Assembly (NCBI GenBank): GCA_946406115.1
Contig: OX291562.1
Location: 5,238,001 to 5,302,000 of the forward strand
Reading direction: 5' to 3'
DNA: 64,000 nt
DNA from: Apoda limacodes
Taxonomy: Eukaryota > Arthropoda > Insecta > Lepidoptera > Limacodidae
Below the pieces are notes generated by a model that was given only the letters and a program-made list of their open reading frames with translations, was not told the DNA's origin and searched no databases. The position numbers and the translations under genes were made by a program. Shown in pieces: positions 1-11,690 of the stretch (positions are counted from its first letter, which is position 1; every line of letters begins with the position of its first letter).

Positions 1-1559
1 TTTATTAAATGTTTTTCACATGAAATTACCACATAGTATTATCAAAATACTACGCAGCACTAAAGATGTCGGTGCCGGACCTCAAACATTTTTGTGTATG
101 TGATGTAATCTAGTGTTTGTTATGATGGAAATTAATAGAAATAGAAGAATATTATTGTCATGGACGACTTTTATTATCGCAAAAAACGGCCAATCAATCA
201 ATTGAGAAACGACTAGTAATGTATTATGAAAGTAATAAAGGTAAAAAAATATCATATTTGGTAATATAAGTCATTTTTTCCGCCCTTATTACTCTGACCT
301 ACATTTTAGACAGTTACTTTAGATTTTAGAACATATAGTTCACGCTAAGAGTAGAATAAATGTTTAGGAACCCAATCATTTTGAACTAAATTTGTCATGA
401 TTCGAATGCGAGATGTAGTCTCAAACGGTCCCGACCACTCGAAGCAGTTCGAGCGCCTTGCGTTCGAGAAAAGTCGGATTCGACATTACCAGAATTGCTA
501 AATTACATTTTCGTTCGAGAAAAGTTTAAATTCGTACTTTATTTCGAATTCGTAATCAATTCGATCGCGTGAGAATTGGCTCCCAGATGGCGGTGTGTGT
601 AAGGTCCAAAAATATTTATTTATTTAAAAGTTGTTAAAAATAATGAATGGTAAATATTTTTTTTTGGTAATAAACAAGTTATAATAAACCATTTGTAATC
701 ATACACTCTACACGCTACACTCCCGAAAATATTAAAGATTAATTTCTTAAGTTTTTAGGTCTTAGTTTTGTGAATCATGACTTGAGCAATAAATCCTAAT
801 TTCTGCAAGTTACCACGACAGCCGTAAGTGTTCCGCGCATTAGTGTGGTGCTAGTCCATTAGGGACTCGTTACGAACTACTACAATTACAGTTATTTCTA
901 ACTGCCACCAACTGTAACACGTTTAAACTTAATTCCCTCACATTATTTTAAATGCAGAGGTACCTTTATGTAATTAGAGGTATTATCGCTAACAAGTTGT
1001 ATAGACCCTAATAAATATTTATTTACAATTTTAGTTACGAATTCACATAATGAGTTTTAAGTATAAGGATTTGGGATTTTAAAAGTGTTTACTTCTTAAA
1101 AAAAACTATCCAAAAAGTTTGAACGCTAAACACTTAAAGTTATACTTACAATAGAGTGATGTTAAAATTAATATTTTTATTGCAAAAAAATTTAATAAGT
1201 TGGACAAAAATAAAAAAAAATCTTCCTGCCAGCCCCATATGTCCCCAATGTTGGGGCACGGACTAACATTTTCTTGGGCGAAGGTTATTTGTGTAATAGT
1301 CCATCACACTGACCCAGTGCGGATCGTGGACTTCACAATCAAATCTAAATAATTTAAATTGCCGCTAAATGGCGCCTATACATGGTTTTTTTTTTACATA
1401 AATGGCTCGGGACCGCCTCTCATTTGGCCGATTATTATTATTTGTTGTAGTACTTTTGATTTCACAATTTTTTTTATGTATTACTGTTTTTACGATAGAA
1501 TAAAAACAACGAAAATGTGTTTCATGTTTGGAGACACCCTTTAATTTTGTACTTTTTGA
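1..1559. other. AT-rich non-coding stretch
   Basis: No open frame of note, RNA gene or clear repeat boundary was seen. The text around 580-650 and 1,370-1,400 contains fragments of the 'GATGGCG' and 'AAATGGCGC' kind found in SINE or LINE tails here, but too short to assign. Confidence 0.5.
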
Positions 1560-1740
1560 TTTGTTTTTTTTTTATTTTTTAGGTAATCCGACTTTATAAA
1601 ACATATTCCGTAAAAATTTCAGGCTTTTACCTACTTAGGTCTACAAGGTAGAGCCCTTTAATGGTCGCACAGACAGACAAACAGCGTAGGCTCATCATAG
1701 AGCTCCGTTGGCACCCTTTGCGTACGGAACCCTAAAAAGA
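1560..1740 (-). repeat. AGGGTTCCGTAC-family repeat, partial
   Basis: The stretch ends in TACGGAACCCTAAAAA and holds a degenerate 'cagacagacaaacagc' block, as do the copies at 2,320-2,712, 5,125-5,660, 8,695-9,185 and 11,250-11,335. I recall this as one of the commonest dispersed repeats of Lepidoptera; its class is not decided here. Confidence 0.6.
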
Positions 1741-2319
1741 CAATAGAAGATAGTTTTAAAGTTAATACGGGACCGTTAAAGTCAATTCACACAGGCACCC
1801 TACTAATTCATTAAAATGCTTTAAATTTATATTTATGTAGGTATATTTTATTACAAAAAGACATTTTAGGTATACCCTTATTATTCATGACGTGTTGTTT
1901 AGTTTTTCGGTGAATGAATAACATAACACAGTGACCTACTGTCTTATCACTTTCAGGAACCGTGCGTAGTTCCCATGCTCGCTGATGCTTCACTGAAAGC
2001 AGGAAAACGTCTATCTGCTTATTACTTATTTGACCTACTTCTGACTAAAAGTTTTGTTGTTGCATCATACTATACTGTTGTGTGCTTACTTAAAAGGAAA
2101 TGTCTCAAGTATATATATGTATTTGAAAAATAATTACTGTCACGCTAGGACCCGGGCTGAAATACCGATGGGCGATAAAGACAACAGTGTGCCTCAGGTT
2201 TATTTTACCTAATAGTCACAATCATCAATATCAAGGCATCGTATTTTTCGTAAATTACTTCACCTTCTCAAGGTGATGAATTATACTGTGTATGTATGTT
2301 TAGTTTTCTTAAAAAATCT
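1741..2319. other. unassigned AT-rich stretch
   Basis: Nothing recognisable was seen apart from short AT-rich simple sequence. Confidence 0.4.
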
Positions 2320-2712
2320 AGGGTTCCGTACCATTATCTATAAAAACGGCAAAAAAATCACGTTTGTTGTAATGGGGCCCCCTTAAATATTTGTTTTATT
2401 TTAATTTCATTATTAATTTTTTAAATGAATATATAACTCAATATTCTGTGGTAATTTCAAGCGTCTACCTGTTGCCGATATCAATATCGAGTAAGAACGA
2501 ACCAAAAAATCACGTTTGTTGTATCGGAGCCCCCTCAAATATTTATTTTATTCTGTTTTTTAGTATTTGTTGTTATAGCGGCAACAGAAATACATCTGTG
2601 AAAATTTCAACTGGCTTACTATCACGGTTCATGAGATATAGCCTGGTGACAGATGGGAGGACAGCAGTCTTAGTAATAGGGTCCAGTTTTTACCCTTTGG
2701 GTACGGAACCCT
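2320..2712. mobile_element. 393-bp element with AGGGTTCCGTAC inverted ends
   Basis: The exact 12-mer AGGGTTCCGTAC at 2,320-2,331 is matched by its reverse complement GTACGGAACCCT at 2,701-2,712. Between them a block containing 'aatcacgtttgttgta' occurs twice (about 2,357 and 2,508). The 107-aa open frame inside has no recognisable domain and I regard it as chance. It is probably a complete or nearly complete copy of the family whose fragments lie at 1,560, 5,125 and 8,695. Confidence 0.6.
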
Positions 2713-3128
2713 AAAAATATATTTTGTGTGTATGCATATTCGTATAGTAGGTACACGTCTTGAGATGTGATAAAAAAAGGCATTTTTTGGATTTTTGTAT
2801 GGCCCTAGTTATTTATTGAAATGGCATATCAAAGAAAGCAAAACATACCAGACATGGTAATTGTGTTCATCTATCCTATATCTCAAACATGATAGCTCTA
2901 ATATTAAATCCAGGGAGGCGACATGAAAATCCGTTTGTATGGAGAAAAGCAGCGAGATTTTTACTTTTAGTAGGGAAAATTTGTTACTTAAAAATGTTTG
3001 TAATGTAATCATTTAGGAGTGTAATGTAAGCTTTTTTAAGCAAAGCTTTCCTTCTAAGTTTGTTTTTATTAAAGTTACACGTATTGTTTAAGTAAAGCAC
3101 TATACGAGCCTTTTAGTATGCAATGACT
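2713..3128. other. unassigned stretch
   Basis: No repeat or gene recognised. Confidence 0.35.
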
Positions 3129-3175
3129 TATTTTTTATACCATGGTGGCAAACAAGCTTACGGTACGCCTGAATG
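3129..3175 (-). repeat. LINE-J 3' end fragment
   Basis: The block ttttttatacca...GGTGGCAAACAAGCTTACGG is the reverse complement of the LINE-J 3' terminus seen with a poly(A) tail at 48,143-48,224. Only about 45 bp remain. Confidence 0.7.
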
Positions 3176-3344
3176 AATGAGTGACTGCGGCCGTAATGTT
3201 CTATAGTATACCTATAAACGTTATTTAACCATTTCTATGCTACACCATAAATTTACATGTAGGTACAAGTGTACCATAGTTTAATATGATCTCCGGAACA
3301 TACTAGTACACGTAGCAGTTCGTGTTTTAAGCATGATCGCAAAA

Positions 3345-3425
3345 GTCTATAAGCGGCTATGGTGACCGCTCAACATCAGACAGACCGTATGCTTGTGTGC
3401 CGCCTCACTGGTATAAAAAATATGT
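3345..3425 (+). repeat. LINE-J 3' end fragment, opposite orientation
   Basis: It reads GGCTATGGTGACCGCTC then degenerate 'gtgccgcctcactggtataaaaaat'. This is the same terminus as the fragment at 3,129 but reversed, so two LINE-J ends face each other about 170 bp apart. Confidence 0.6.
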
Positions 3426-3729
3426 GCCGTTTATAAAACTACGCTAAACATAAAATATGCACTATGTAGAAAGTATGGAAAATACCAAAAATAAGTTATT
3501 ACCTGCTACTTCATATGATTCGATGAGATTTTAATTGGTCGTTAGTGAAAATTTGTCGTAAACTGTAACATGAGAAATGCTGATTTATGTGATGTAAGCA
3601 AAATATAGATCAAAATACGTATACTTATATACGTAAGTAAATCTCTATTTATTTTTGGCGTTAAATACGTACAGTGCAACAAGCTTTTTAGACCTTCTTA
3701 CCTTGGGGGTTTGTTTTGGATAATGATTG

Positions 3730-3812
3730 GGTCTTAACGCGACGGTAAGTGTACCATTAAAACGTCGGCACTCAAAAAAGGTACGGTTCTGTCTTACCGT
3801 CGCGTTAAGACC
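3730..3812. repeat. short perfect inverted repeat (20-bp arms)
   Basis: GGTCTTAACGCGACGGTAAG at 3,730-3,749 is perfectly complementary to 3,793-3,812, with a 43-nt loop. The arm is GC-rich in AT-rich flanks. It could be a tiny MITE or a hairpin; no target duplication was identified. Confidence 0.7.
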
Positions 3813-5124
3813 GGAGCATTATTTAAAATAAGTAAAAAACGCGAAAGTTTAAAATTTAGTTTGGGGGTTGGTCGCTAGTGTTGTTGTAAGATCACACCAT
3901 TTCAATGTAGTTTCGATTTTTGACCACCGGGTCAAAAAAGTTTGTTGCAATATACCTATTAAAGTTTTATTGGGAGCTACTAAGTTTGGCAAGTTTTAAG
4001 TTATTATAGTAATAAAATTGTTATTAAAATATGATAATTTACATGACCATTGGTTTTTTTGCATTTTCCACTTGTTGATTTATTTGATATTGGCTATAGA
4101 ATAGGTATATTAAATGTATTGTGAGTAAATTTTAACTAGCCACCTATAACTGTTAAAAATATTCTTGGGGCAGACAAATGGTTTTTGCACTCTTTGGGTG
4201 TAGAACCATAAAGAAGTCATAACTTCTTTTAAGGGTTCCATACGTCCACGTCCCTAACCCTTATAGGATTCGCTCACATGTCTGTTTCCGTCAAAGCCAA
4301 TTTTTTCTAAATCCAGACCGATTAAGTTAAAATTTGGTATACATGAAAAATTCTGTGACCCTTACACGGATGTATAACTAAATAAATTAAAATCCACATT
4401 TAAATTGAATAAGCATTTGGGGGGGTATTTCAAAACTTAAAAAAGTTTGCAGGCTGTACCGTGCTATGAGGGTCTCAAAGGTGAAAATTGAAAATTAGAA
4501 TAAGAGCTTTGATAAACTTGTCAATTAGTTGTATACTTGTTAACATTAACATAAACGTGTTAAAGGTTTTTTTTTCATGAAGTTCTCGCGGACTATGTTG
4601 CAGTACAATCCTAGTGTACTAAATAGCAAGCGTTTTTAACCATAAAGTGAGTACCCTTATTATTAAACACTCAAATCTGTTCCTATTAAAGTTTCCTTTT
4701 TACTTTTTCAATACCATTTTTTCACGTCCAAACAGTAAACAAACATTGAATAGCCAGTTCGGAAAAGGAAGCTATTTCTAATATATCTGCGACGCGCTTT
4801 TTATCATTCACGGCCCTTTAAGTCCGACTTACGCTTGACCGGTTTCATTTTAATAAACCGAACTATGAAAGAGAAAACCGTAAAAACCGTAAACGATAAG
4901 TCCAGTCGCCAGATGGCGTGGTAATAAATAACTAAACCTCCCGTGTCATCTCATATCTCATTGTGACAAAGAAGAAGGGACAGCTGAGAGCATTATGTTT
5001 GATAGTGAATCAAAATGAAAATTGAAACTGCTGTCATAAAATTTTACAGTAAATTTAAAATTTTCGATATCAGTTATTCTTCTCAAATATGCAATGTTCT
5101 TATTAGTCGTAACGTTTTTATGTA
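3813..5124. other. unassigned AT-rich stretch
   Basis: Around 4,170-4,270 there is a degenerate AGGGTTCC-type fragment ('ctttgggtgtagaacc', 'aagggttccatacg'). The rest shows no gene or clear repeat. Confidence 0.4.
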
Positions 5125-5660
5125 CATTGGGTTCCGTACCCAAGGGTGCTAACGGATCCCTATTACTAAGTCTATAAGCTGTCTGTCTGTGCCACAGAAT
5201 ATAATTATAATGTTCTGTGGTCTGTCCGACCATTAAAGGGCTCTATCTTTTAGAACGAAATCAAAGAAGACTAAAATTATCACAGAATATGTGTTATAAT
5301 GGCGGATTATCTAACAAATAATAAAGAGTTAAAAAATAAAAGTTGAAGGAGAGTCCCCATACAAGAAACACGTTTTCGTTGTTTTTGCTTTATCGTAAAA
5401 ACAGTTTTACATAAAAGCTTCAAACTTGTTATGATAATAGTGTAAGCTCTAAGGTATAACAACAAATAATAAAAACTGGCCAAGTGTGAGACGAGTTCGA
5501 GCTATTACCAGCTTATATTACGTTATAAGTCGTGTCTAGCGATTATTAAGAATAACAGTAACTCATTCGTTAGTTGGAAACCATATTCTTAGTTAAGCAA
5601 CAACGAGTTTGGTCAGTCATTGCATGGGTGACTGCTTAGCAGCAGACTTTCTGTTTTCGT
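5125..5660 (+). repeat. AGGGTTCCGTAC-family repeat, long copy
   Basis: It begins GGGTTCCGTACCCAAGGG and shares with 8,695-9,185 a colinear series of blocks: 'ctgtctgtctgt', 'tctatcttttaga', 'tgttataatggcggatt', 'aacaaataataaaaac' and 'gtgtgagacgag'. Many substitutions and small gaps separate the copies, so they are old. Confidence 0.65.
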
Positions 5661-5859
5661 CTTTTTTTATGAATTACGTGAATGGTAGTACGGAACCCAT
5701 GGTGCGCAAGTCCGACTTGCTCTTAACGGATTTTTATTAAATGTTTTCAGTTACTTAGTTATGTTGGCTGAGAATAATTCAGCTTAGATCTACGTATTAA
5801 GTGTAATCGTAAATAATTTGACGAAAAACGCTAAATAAAAAGTGAAATATTTTAAGGCT

Positions 5860-6065
5860 GGGTTGCACCAATTAACTTTGACGTTAATAAGTCGCCGGAA
5901 ACGGGAGATTGTATAGAAATTTCTGTCGTCAGCTGTTTTCAAAGTTGATGGTTTGCTAAACTTTGATAAGCCGGTTTCGTTTGAAAATACTAAATATGCA
6001 AATTTTCACACAAAAACTCCCTACTTTTAACGGCTGGTTAACGTCAAAGTTAATGAGTGCACTTA
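5860..6065. mobile_element. MITE, GGTTGCACCA type
   Basis: The 17-mer ATTAACTTTGACGTTAA (5,871-5,887) is perfectly complementary to 6,038-6,054, and the outer part GGTTGCACCA resembles the reversed AGTGCAC beyond the right arm. The size of about 200 bp and lack of coding capacity fit a MITE. I recall abundant lepidopteran repeats with 'gggttgcacca' ends. The target duplication was not resolved. Confidence 0.6.
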
Positions 6066-6147
6066 GTCTAAAACTTTTATTTTATAGAATCTATAGTAAC
6101 CTTTCGAACAAACAAATGATTGCTATTTATTTCCACCCCCTCCCCTA

Positions 6148-6420
6148 AGCTCCCTCGCAGCCAAGTTGGTAGTGTGGCAAGCTGCTGTGCAGAGGGTGTG
6201 GGTTCGATTCCTGCACTGGACAAATATTTATGTCATAAAATATAACATTTGTGTTTGTCTTCAATATGGGTGTCTTTATGGATGATATGTATGTATTTAA
6301 AAAATAAAGTAATATTTATGTATTTGTATCCGTTGTATGGTACTTATAACACAAGCTTTACTTACTTTGGGGCCAGACGGCGCTGTGTGTAGTGTAGAAA
6401 AATATTTATTTCTTTATTAC
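6148..6420 (+). mobile_element. tRNA-derived SINE
   Basis: A tRNA-like head carries a box A-like segment (GCAGCCAAGTTGGTAG, about 6,157-6,172) and a perfect box B, GGTTCGATTCC, at 6,201-6,211. These are internal RNA polymerase III promoter elements. The body continues with 'gtttgtctt...tgggtgt', then 'cttataacacaagctttactta' in parts, and ends near GGCGCTGTGTGTAG with an AT-rich tail. The same family lies reversed at 13,845-14,085, truncated at 23,050-23,205, and as head parts at 49,825 and 62,065. Confidence 0.8.
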
Positions 6421-6589
6421 ATTGTTTATTCGCATAACATCAATTGACAAGTGCACATATTTAATGAGTTAAATCAGCATTTGAAACGGACACTCATAAG
6501 TAAGTATGTATGTAAGTATATATTCACAGCTTTATTCTGAAGTAAGACTAGCGACATATCTACATGATAATGTGAGGAAAAGTATCTTT

Positions 6590-6790
6590 TAACCAACCAC
6601 TTATTCTAACGTGACAGGGGGTGAGCCCATCACCGCAACACCGTCTCTGATAGCAGTTATTAACTGACCCAAGGTGGCTTTATGACAATATGACTATGCC
6701 CTATATGTCGTGACTACATTAGCTTTAGAGTAATATGAAAGACCATGGATAGAATAGAGTTTCCACTTTGTCAGTTACTCACGAACTATA
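6590..6790 (+). repeat. dispersed repeat D, copy 1
   Basis: It shares 'aaccacttattct..gtgacaggggGTGAGCCCATC', 'ctgatagcagtt' and 'atatgtc' with 45,095-45,290 and 52,540-52,760. Three divergent copies in one orientation make it a genuine family. The class is unknown. Confidence 0.6.
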
Positions 6791-6828
6791 AGAAGTATCC
6801 AAGTCAGGTTTAGGCAGGAGGAAAATAT

Positions 6829-7090
6829 ATGGCTAATTAGCTTTTGCCAACGGCTCCACCGGCCCTAAATTTGGTTATCGGCGTGGAATTCGACGTTAAC
6901 TCCTTAATATACCAATAAAGTTTGCTAAAATGTAGCATAGTTCTTTTAAGGTCGGTTACAGTTCTTTCCGGGGAACTTTTGAATTTTTCGGGATAGAAAC
7001 TTTTTTTCTTACCAAATTCCATCTAAATCTATCCAGCGGTTTAATCGTGAAGGGGTAACAGACAGCGTTACTTTCGCATTTATAATATTA
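6829..7090 (+). repeat. RTE-like LINE/SINE 3' tail
   Basis: It starts CTTTTGCCAACGGCTCC and 'ccctaaatttggttatcggc', continues through 'aacttttgaatttttcgggat', and ends in 'gttactttcgcatttataatatta'. This is the commonest repeat of the window; other copies are at 26,115, 26,385, 33,580, 34,755, 56,340, 61,740 and 63,025 (+), and 29,820, 45,590 and 63,625 (-). I recall such ends from RTE-type elements of insects. No coding part was seen. Confidence 0.65.
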
Positions 7091-7582
7091 CCACAGAGTA
7101 CATTGTTATATGTATTTTCTGTGTAGCATTTAGAAAGTTAAGTATGAAATCGCACTCATTACCGTGTCATTTGACATGTACTTGTCACATAAAATGTCTA
7201 CTTAACAAACAGCCTTAAATTTCTGAGCTTTTAACGAAAGCGCAACATCAAAGCTAACCAAAGCGACGCTAACTATATTAATAATTACGATAATACTCAT
7301 ATATTTTAGTAGATCATCTAAGAACTAAATTTAACTGACTTATTCTTGGCTACATACACGCCACCTGTTGTCACCTTTTCGCTCTGTTAGACACTTTCAG
7401 TTATTCTATTTCTTAGGTTATATTATAGTAAATTATGTCCTAGAAATATGGTTGCCAACCGTACTCTAATATATATCGTATTGTACTCTACTTCATGTTG
7501 GTATCATTGGCGTTGTCTCTATACATGCCGGTTCACGACTATACTTTTCAGAAATTGCACAAAACTACCGAAACCAATATGT

Positions 7583-7752
7583 CGATTACGTAAAGTTGTT
7601 GCTAACAATTCTCGTTTGAAATCCATAGAAATAAGATATACATTGCGCATTTGAAATAACTTATGAATTTCATTGATTGTCGCGAAACCGCAATGTATAT
7701 TTTATTTCTATGGATTTCAAACGAGAATTGTTAGCAACAACTTACGTAATCG
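7583..7752. mobile_element. long palindrome (64-bp arms, 41-bp loop)
   Basis: The arms 7,583-7,647 and 7,689-7,752 are complementary except for one 1-nt gap and one substitution. This makes a recent fold-back element or MITE. No internal coding sequence is present and no sequence is shared with the palindromes at 25,542 or 51,758. Confidence 0.8.
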
Positions 7753-8694
7753 AGGCCGAGGTACTAACTACAGAGCGAAGTGTACTCCACGTATAGTGCG
7801 GCCGGCGGTCAAAAATCAAAACTACCGTCGCCATATTGAAAAAGTGTAAACTTACAACGACACTAGCGAACCTAAGGTCAGAAAGTTAGAAAAGTTTGTT
7901 CCACTGTATTTTGCTACAGAGAGCCTATCTGCAATATGTTAACTCTCGACCAAAAGGTCGAAAGCGCCATGTACAAGTCAGTGCTTACGCGTTTTGTTCA
8001 ACGTAGTGTTAAGTCATTATTCTCTCCCAACTCTCTCAGTCTCTTTCGCTCCCACGGCTTTTGCTCACACGCGTTGAATAAAATTGGCAAAGGCAAGCTA
8101 AAAATTTTCGGCGTTTTTTTTTTCTCTTTCTAATGAATACGTTTTTACCGTTTGTTATCTCCGTCGCCTACAAGTAATTGATAGACAAGTATAAAAATGA
8201 AAATTGGTATTTGTAAATTTCAATAACAAAGTGTATATGTAAATTTCAATAAGAAAGCGTTTTTTTTAGAAGTGTACTTGCGTTTCAATCAGAATATCAT
8301 GAATTTAGTTGGTGTCCGTCAGCCATTACCACTGTTTGTAAGTGCTTTCGATTTAATAGATATTTTTCTTGTGCTATGTTTATTTTACTGTTTTATTGGG
8401 TTTCATTTGTTATAATGACTTTAATTAACATAGAGTGCTGTTTTGCAGACTACTAACTGGATCACGAAACTTCATTTTCCAAAATAAATTTTGAGAACAA
8501 AAAACATGTAATTTTTTTTGGCCGACTCACCCTTGTCATAATTTAACCCCTCGCCACTGTTGGGTATACTTCATAATTAACACTTATCTACAGAGTATAT
8601 ACGCTAAAATTCTTTGTATGTGTAAACTACGGATGCGAAGTAAAAAGTGCTATAAACTGCTTTAAAAATAAAATAACTGTCAAATACTTTGTCC
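7753..8694. other. unassigned stretch
   Basis: A direct repeat of 'tttgtaaatttcaataa' appears near 8,208 and 8,236. No gene was seen. Confidence 0.35.
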
Positions 8695-9185
8695 CTTTTA
8701 TGGTTCCGCACCCAAGGGGTACAAGCGGAGCCCTAGTACTAAGTCAACGCTGTCTGTCTGTCCGAATATTAAAGTACTTTATCTTTTAGATGAAAATAGG
8801 TAGAGCCTGAAATGTGTTATAGTGGCGGATTATCTAATAAATGATAAAAAGTTAAAAAATAAAAATTTAAGGGTTGTTACCGCACAAGGAATACATAACA
8901 AAAACAGTAATACAATCGAGCTTCAAACTTGCCGTAGGTAATTATAGTGTGAGCTCTGAAGTGTAACAACCAATAATAAAAACCAGCCAAATGTGAGACG
9001 AGCCCGAGCCATCACTACCTTAAATAACCCTGATAGCGCCACCTAGCGATCATTAATAGAAACAGTAACACATTTATTTGTTGACAACAATATTCAGGGT
9101 TAAGCAATGTTGAGCTTGGTTACTCACTCAGTCACTGTTTGGGTGGCCTCTTAGCAGCGCACTTTATTAACCTTACCTATATAGT
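8695..9185 (+). repeat. AGGGTTCCGTAC-family repeat, second long copy
   Basis: It begins TGGTTCCGCACCCAAGGGG and runs colinear with 5,125-5,660 to the block around 'ttaagcaatgttgagcttgg'. It is diverged and has no open frame. Confidence 0.65.
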
Positions 9186-9604
9186 CTGTATAACCTGTAC
9201 TCAGTAAGACTCTTTTTACCCTCTTTAAAACCAGATTTATTTGAAAAAAGTTGGCAACCCTGCGTAGAAGTGATATATTGTTCGATTCATTCTTAGATAA
9301 ATTATAATTATTTGGCAAACTACTTTCTCACTACATCATTAATTTTGAAATATGAACTGCATAAAATGTTGCTTTTGTCGGCTAACCGTTACATCATCAG
9401 CGTTTTTTAGTGATCTACAGTGAAATAAGTAAACCGTAACACTTATTATATCATTCTAGTGGCTTATGAGTCATTTGGAGTGTTGAAAAAACGTAAACAA
9501 TATACCTACTAATGTTTCTAATGTAGAGTTTTGAGCTTGATTCTTATAAATATCCAATGCGAGCTTTTAATATAGCATTATGAATAATAATAACACTAGT
9601 TATA
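9186..9604. other. unassigned stretch
   Basis: AT-rich sequence without a recognised feature. Confidence 0.35.
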
Positions 9605-9925
9605 AGCTTAAGCCTGATCTTAATACCTTTAAACGAGCAATTCTTGTATCTTTGTATATATCTCCAACGATTTTCATGAAACTTGCTATGCAGTCGGTTT
9701 CGGGGGCAATAAATCGATCTAGCTAGGTTTCATTTTCAGAAAATGTCTTTTTATCCGTGTCTTCAGGCAATGACAAACTGAAAAATAAGACTCATCCTGA
9801 CATATATTGGCGAGTAGTAATACTATTATTTTTACCGAAACAGCAACACTGAAGCTACTTGAAAATATAAAGCGTTTTTAAGAAAATGAGCAAAGCTCGG
9901 TCTTCCAGATACTGTTTCTGGAACG
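9605..9925 (-). repeat. RTE-like 3' tail, GAGCAATTCTTGTAT type
   Basis: It is the reversed counterpart of 46,720-47,075. Shared blocks are 'aaacgagcaattcttgta', 'gattttcatgaaa', 'cgatctagctaggtttcatt', 'gagtagtaatactattattt' and 'gcaaagctcgg'. I recall this 3' end from RTE-like elements of Lepidoptera. Confidence 0.65.
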
Positions 9926-11690
9926 AGAAGCGTCGAGTTTGAGCTACCATTTCTGCTTAAAGTGGCCACTATTATTTATGTCTATCTTATTTATTATTAT
10001 TATTATTTTATGTCTATTCTATTATGTATATCTTATTGCGGCGCTAGTTAGATGGTATATACGCCTTAACTGCAGTAACGCATGTATACCTAAATGAATT
10101 AAGTGCCAACCTAATTATAAAAAGCCATAAAAGTCGGTGATAGAAATAATCATTACCTACGTGGTTACTAACAAAAAAAGTAAATTTAATTCAAAGAAAC
10201 CTTTCCACTCTCCAAACTCGACCAGATCGTTTTAATCAGCCTAACTACATTAGGGAAAATCGTAAAAGCTGATCTTGATATGTTTTTGTGCCAGACGCTC
10301 AGATACTGAATCACCCAAATACACTGAATAGTTAGAAAACTATTTGATTACTTAAAACTTCAGTTTTATGAGTAACAAAAGGGCAAACTTAAAAGCCAAA
10401 TTTATCAAAATTTTATTCCTTTATAACAGCTCTTTAAAAGAATCTTTAAAAACGGTCTAGGCAAGCCGGAGATGTAAAGATTGAAAGAACTAAACATCCG
10501 GTTAAAAAGGTACGTCTTCAACCAGTTACAAAAATAACTTTAACTTTTTATTATTAAAAATACTTATTCTATGAATCACATAAATTGGCACAACTCAGAC
10601 GTTTCTGTTGTCGCAGAAACGTCAACACGAAGACGCAAGGACGCCACTTTATGAATGAAGACACAACACAAGAGTTAAAAATAGACAACATAGAATATAT
10701 TTTAAAAATAGATACAACAGATTTAAAAACGTACAGACATTAACAAACTATTTAAAGTATTATACGACACAAACATTCACTAGAAAGAAAAGTGAAAAGT
10801 ACAGAATTTTAAAATTTGATTTATGGAATCAAAACTCTAATGAGGTCAAGCAGTAAAAACCATCTAGTTTCTAGATGTTTATGACCTGAATCCATTTTCC
10901 ATTTTCCATTGTTAGTCTTCTATACACTATACATTTGTAGTTGACATTTTTAAAGAAATTATGCGATATTTTATGTTTTCCATATTGAGCACAGAACGAT
11001 GTCAAAGCAAAATTTAATGACACGAAAACAAATGACTTATTACATTCGAAACACAAATAGACAAGCTTAAAATTAAAATAAATTTAAATTTGGAATTATT
11101 AACCAAACTCCGGCTTTTTGAGATCAAAGTGGTCAGTTCTATTAAACATAATTTCCATATGTAAGGACCTAATATTTACTCCCTTGAATTAGGGGCCAAA
11201 ACAGATATCAGTAAAATTGACTGAGTATTCAATATGTTTAAAAGATAAAGCCTTGTGAAAGACATGCAGATGGACAGCATAGCCAGATAGGGTCTCGATA
11301 GCATCCTTTATATACGGAACCCTAAAAATAACAAAAAAAATGTGTCAATCGTTCTTATACCCTGCAGCATAATTTTATATTGAACGTACTAACTTTATAT
11401 TGTACTTACTAACTTTAAATTATCATTTACTTGTATTGTGTTATTTTCCTCGGTCATAATTAAGAATTGATACCTCTTATCATTGATTGTTATTACCGGA
11501 AGAGACTAGCATCTAAAATAACTAACTAGCAACTCAACTAGCTAGGCCTAGCTTAGCTACTAATGAATGGCTCTAGACAATTGTGAAATCCCTAGTACCT
11601 TATCATGTTTATGTACCTATAAATACGTAATCCATCTAATTAAACGATTATTAATATTAATAATCAAAAAAAATTTTGCTTAATATGGAT
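9926..11690. other. unassigned stretch
   Basis: It contains a short hairpin ACGTTTCTG/CAGAAACGT at 10,599-10,622 and a degenerate AGGGTTCC-type end (TACGGAACCCTAAAAAT) near 11,314-11,330. No gene was seen. Confidence 0.4.

Noticed and set aside
2391..2714. 107-aa frame as a gene
   Set aside because: It lies inside the AGGGTTCCGTAC-bounded repeat and has no domain.
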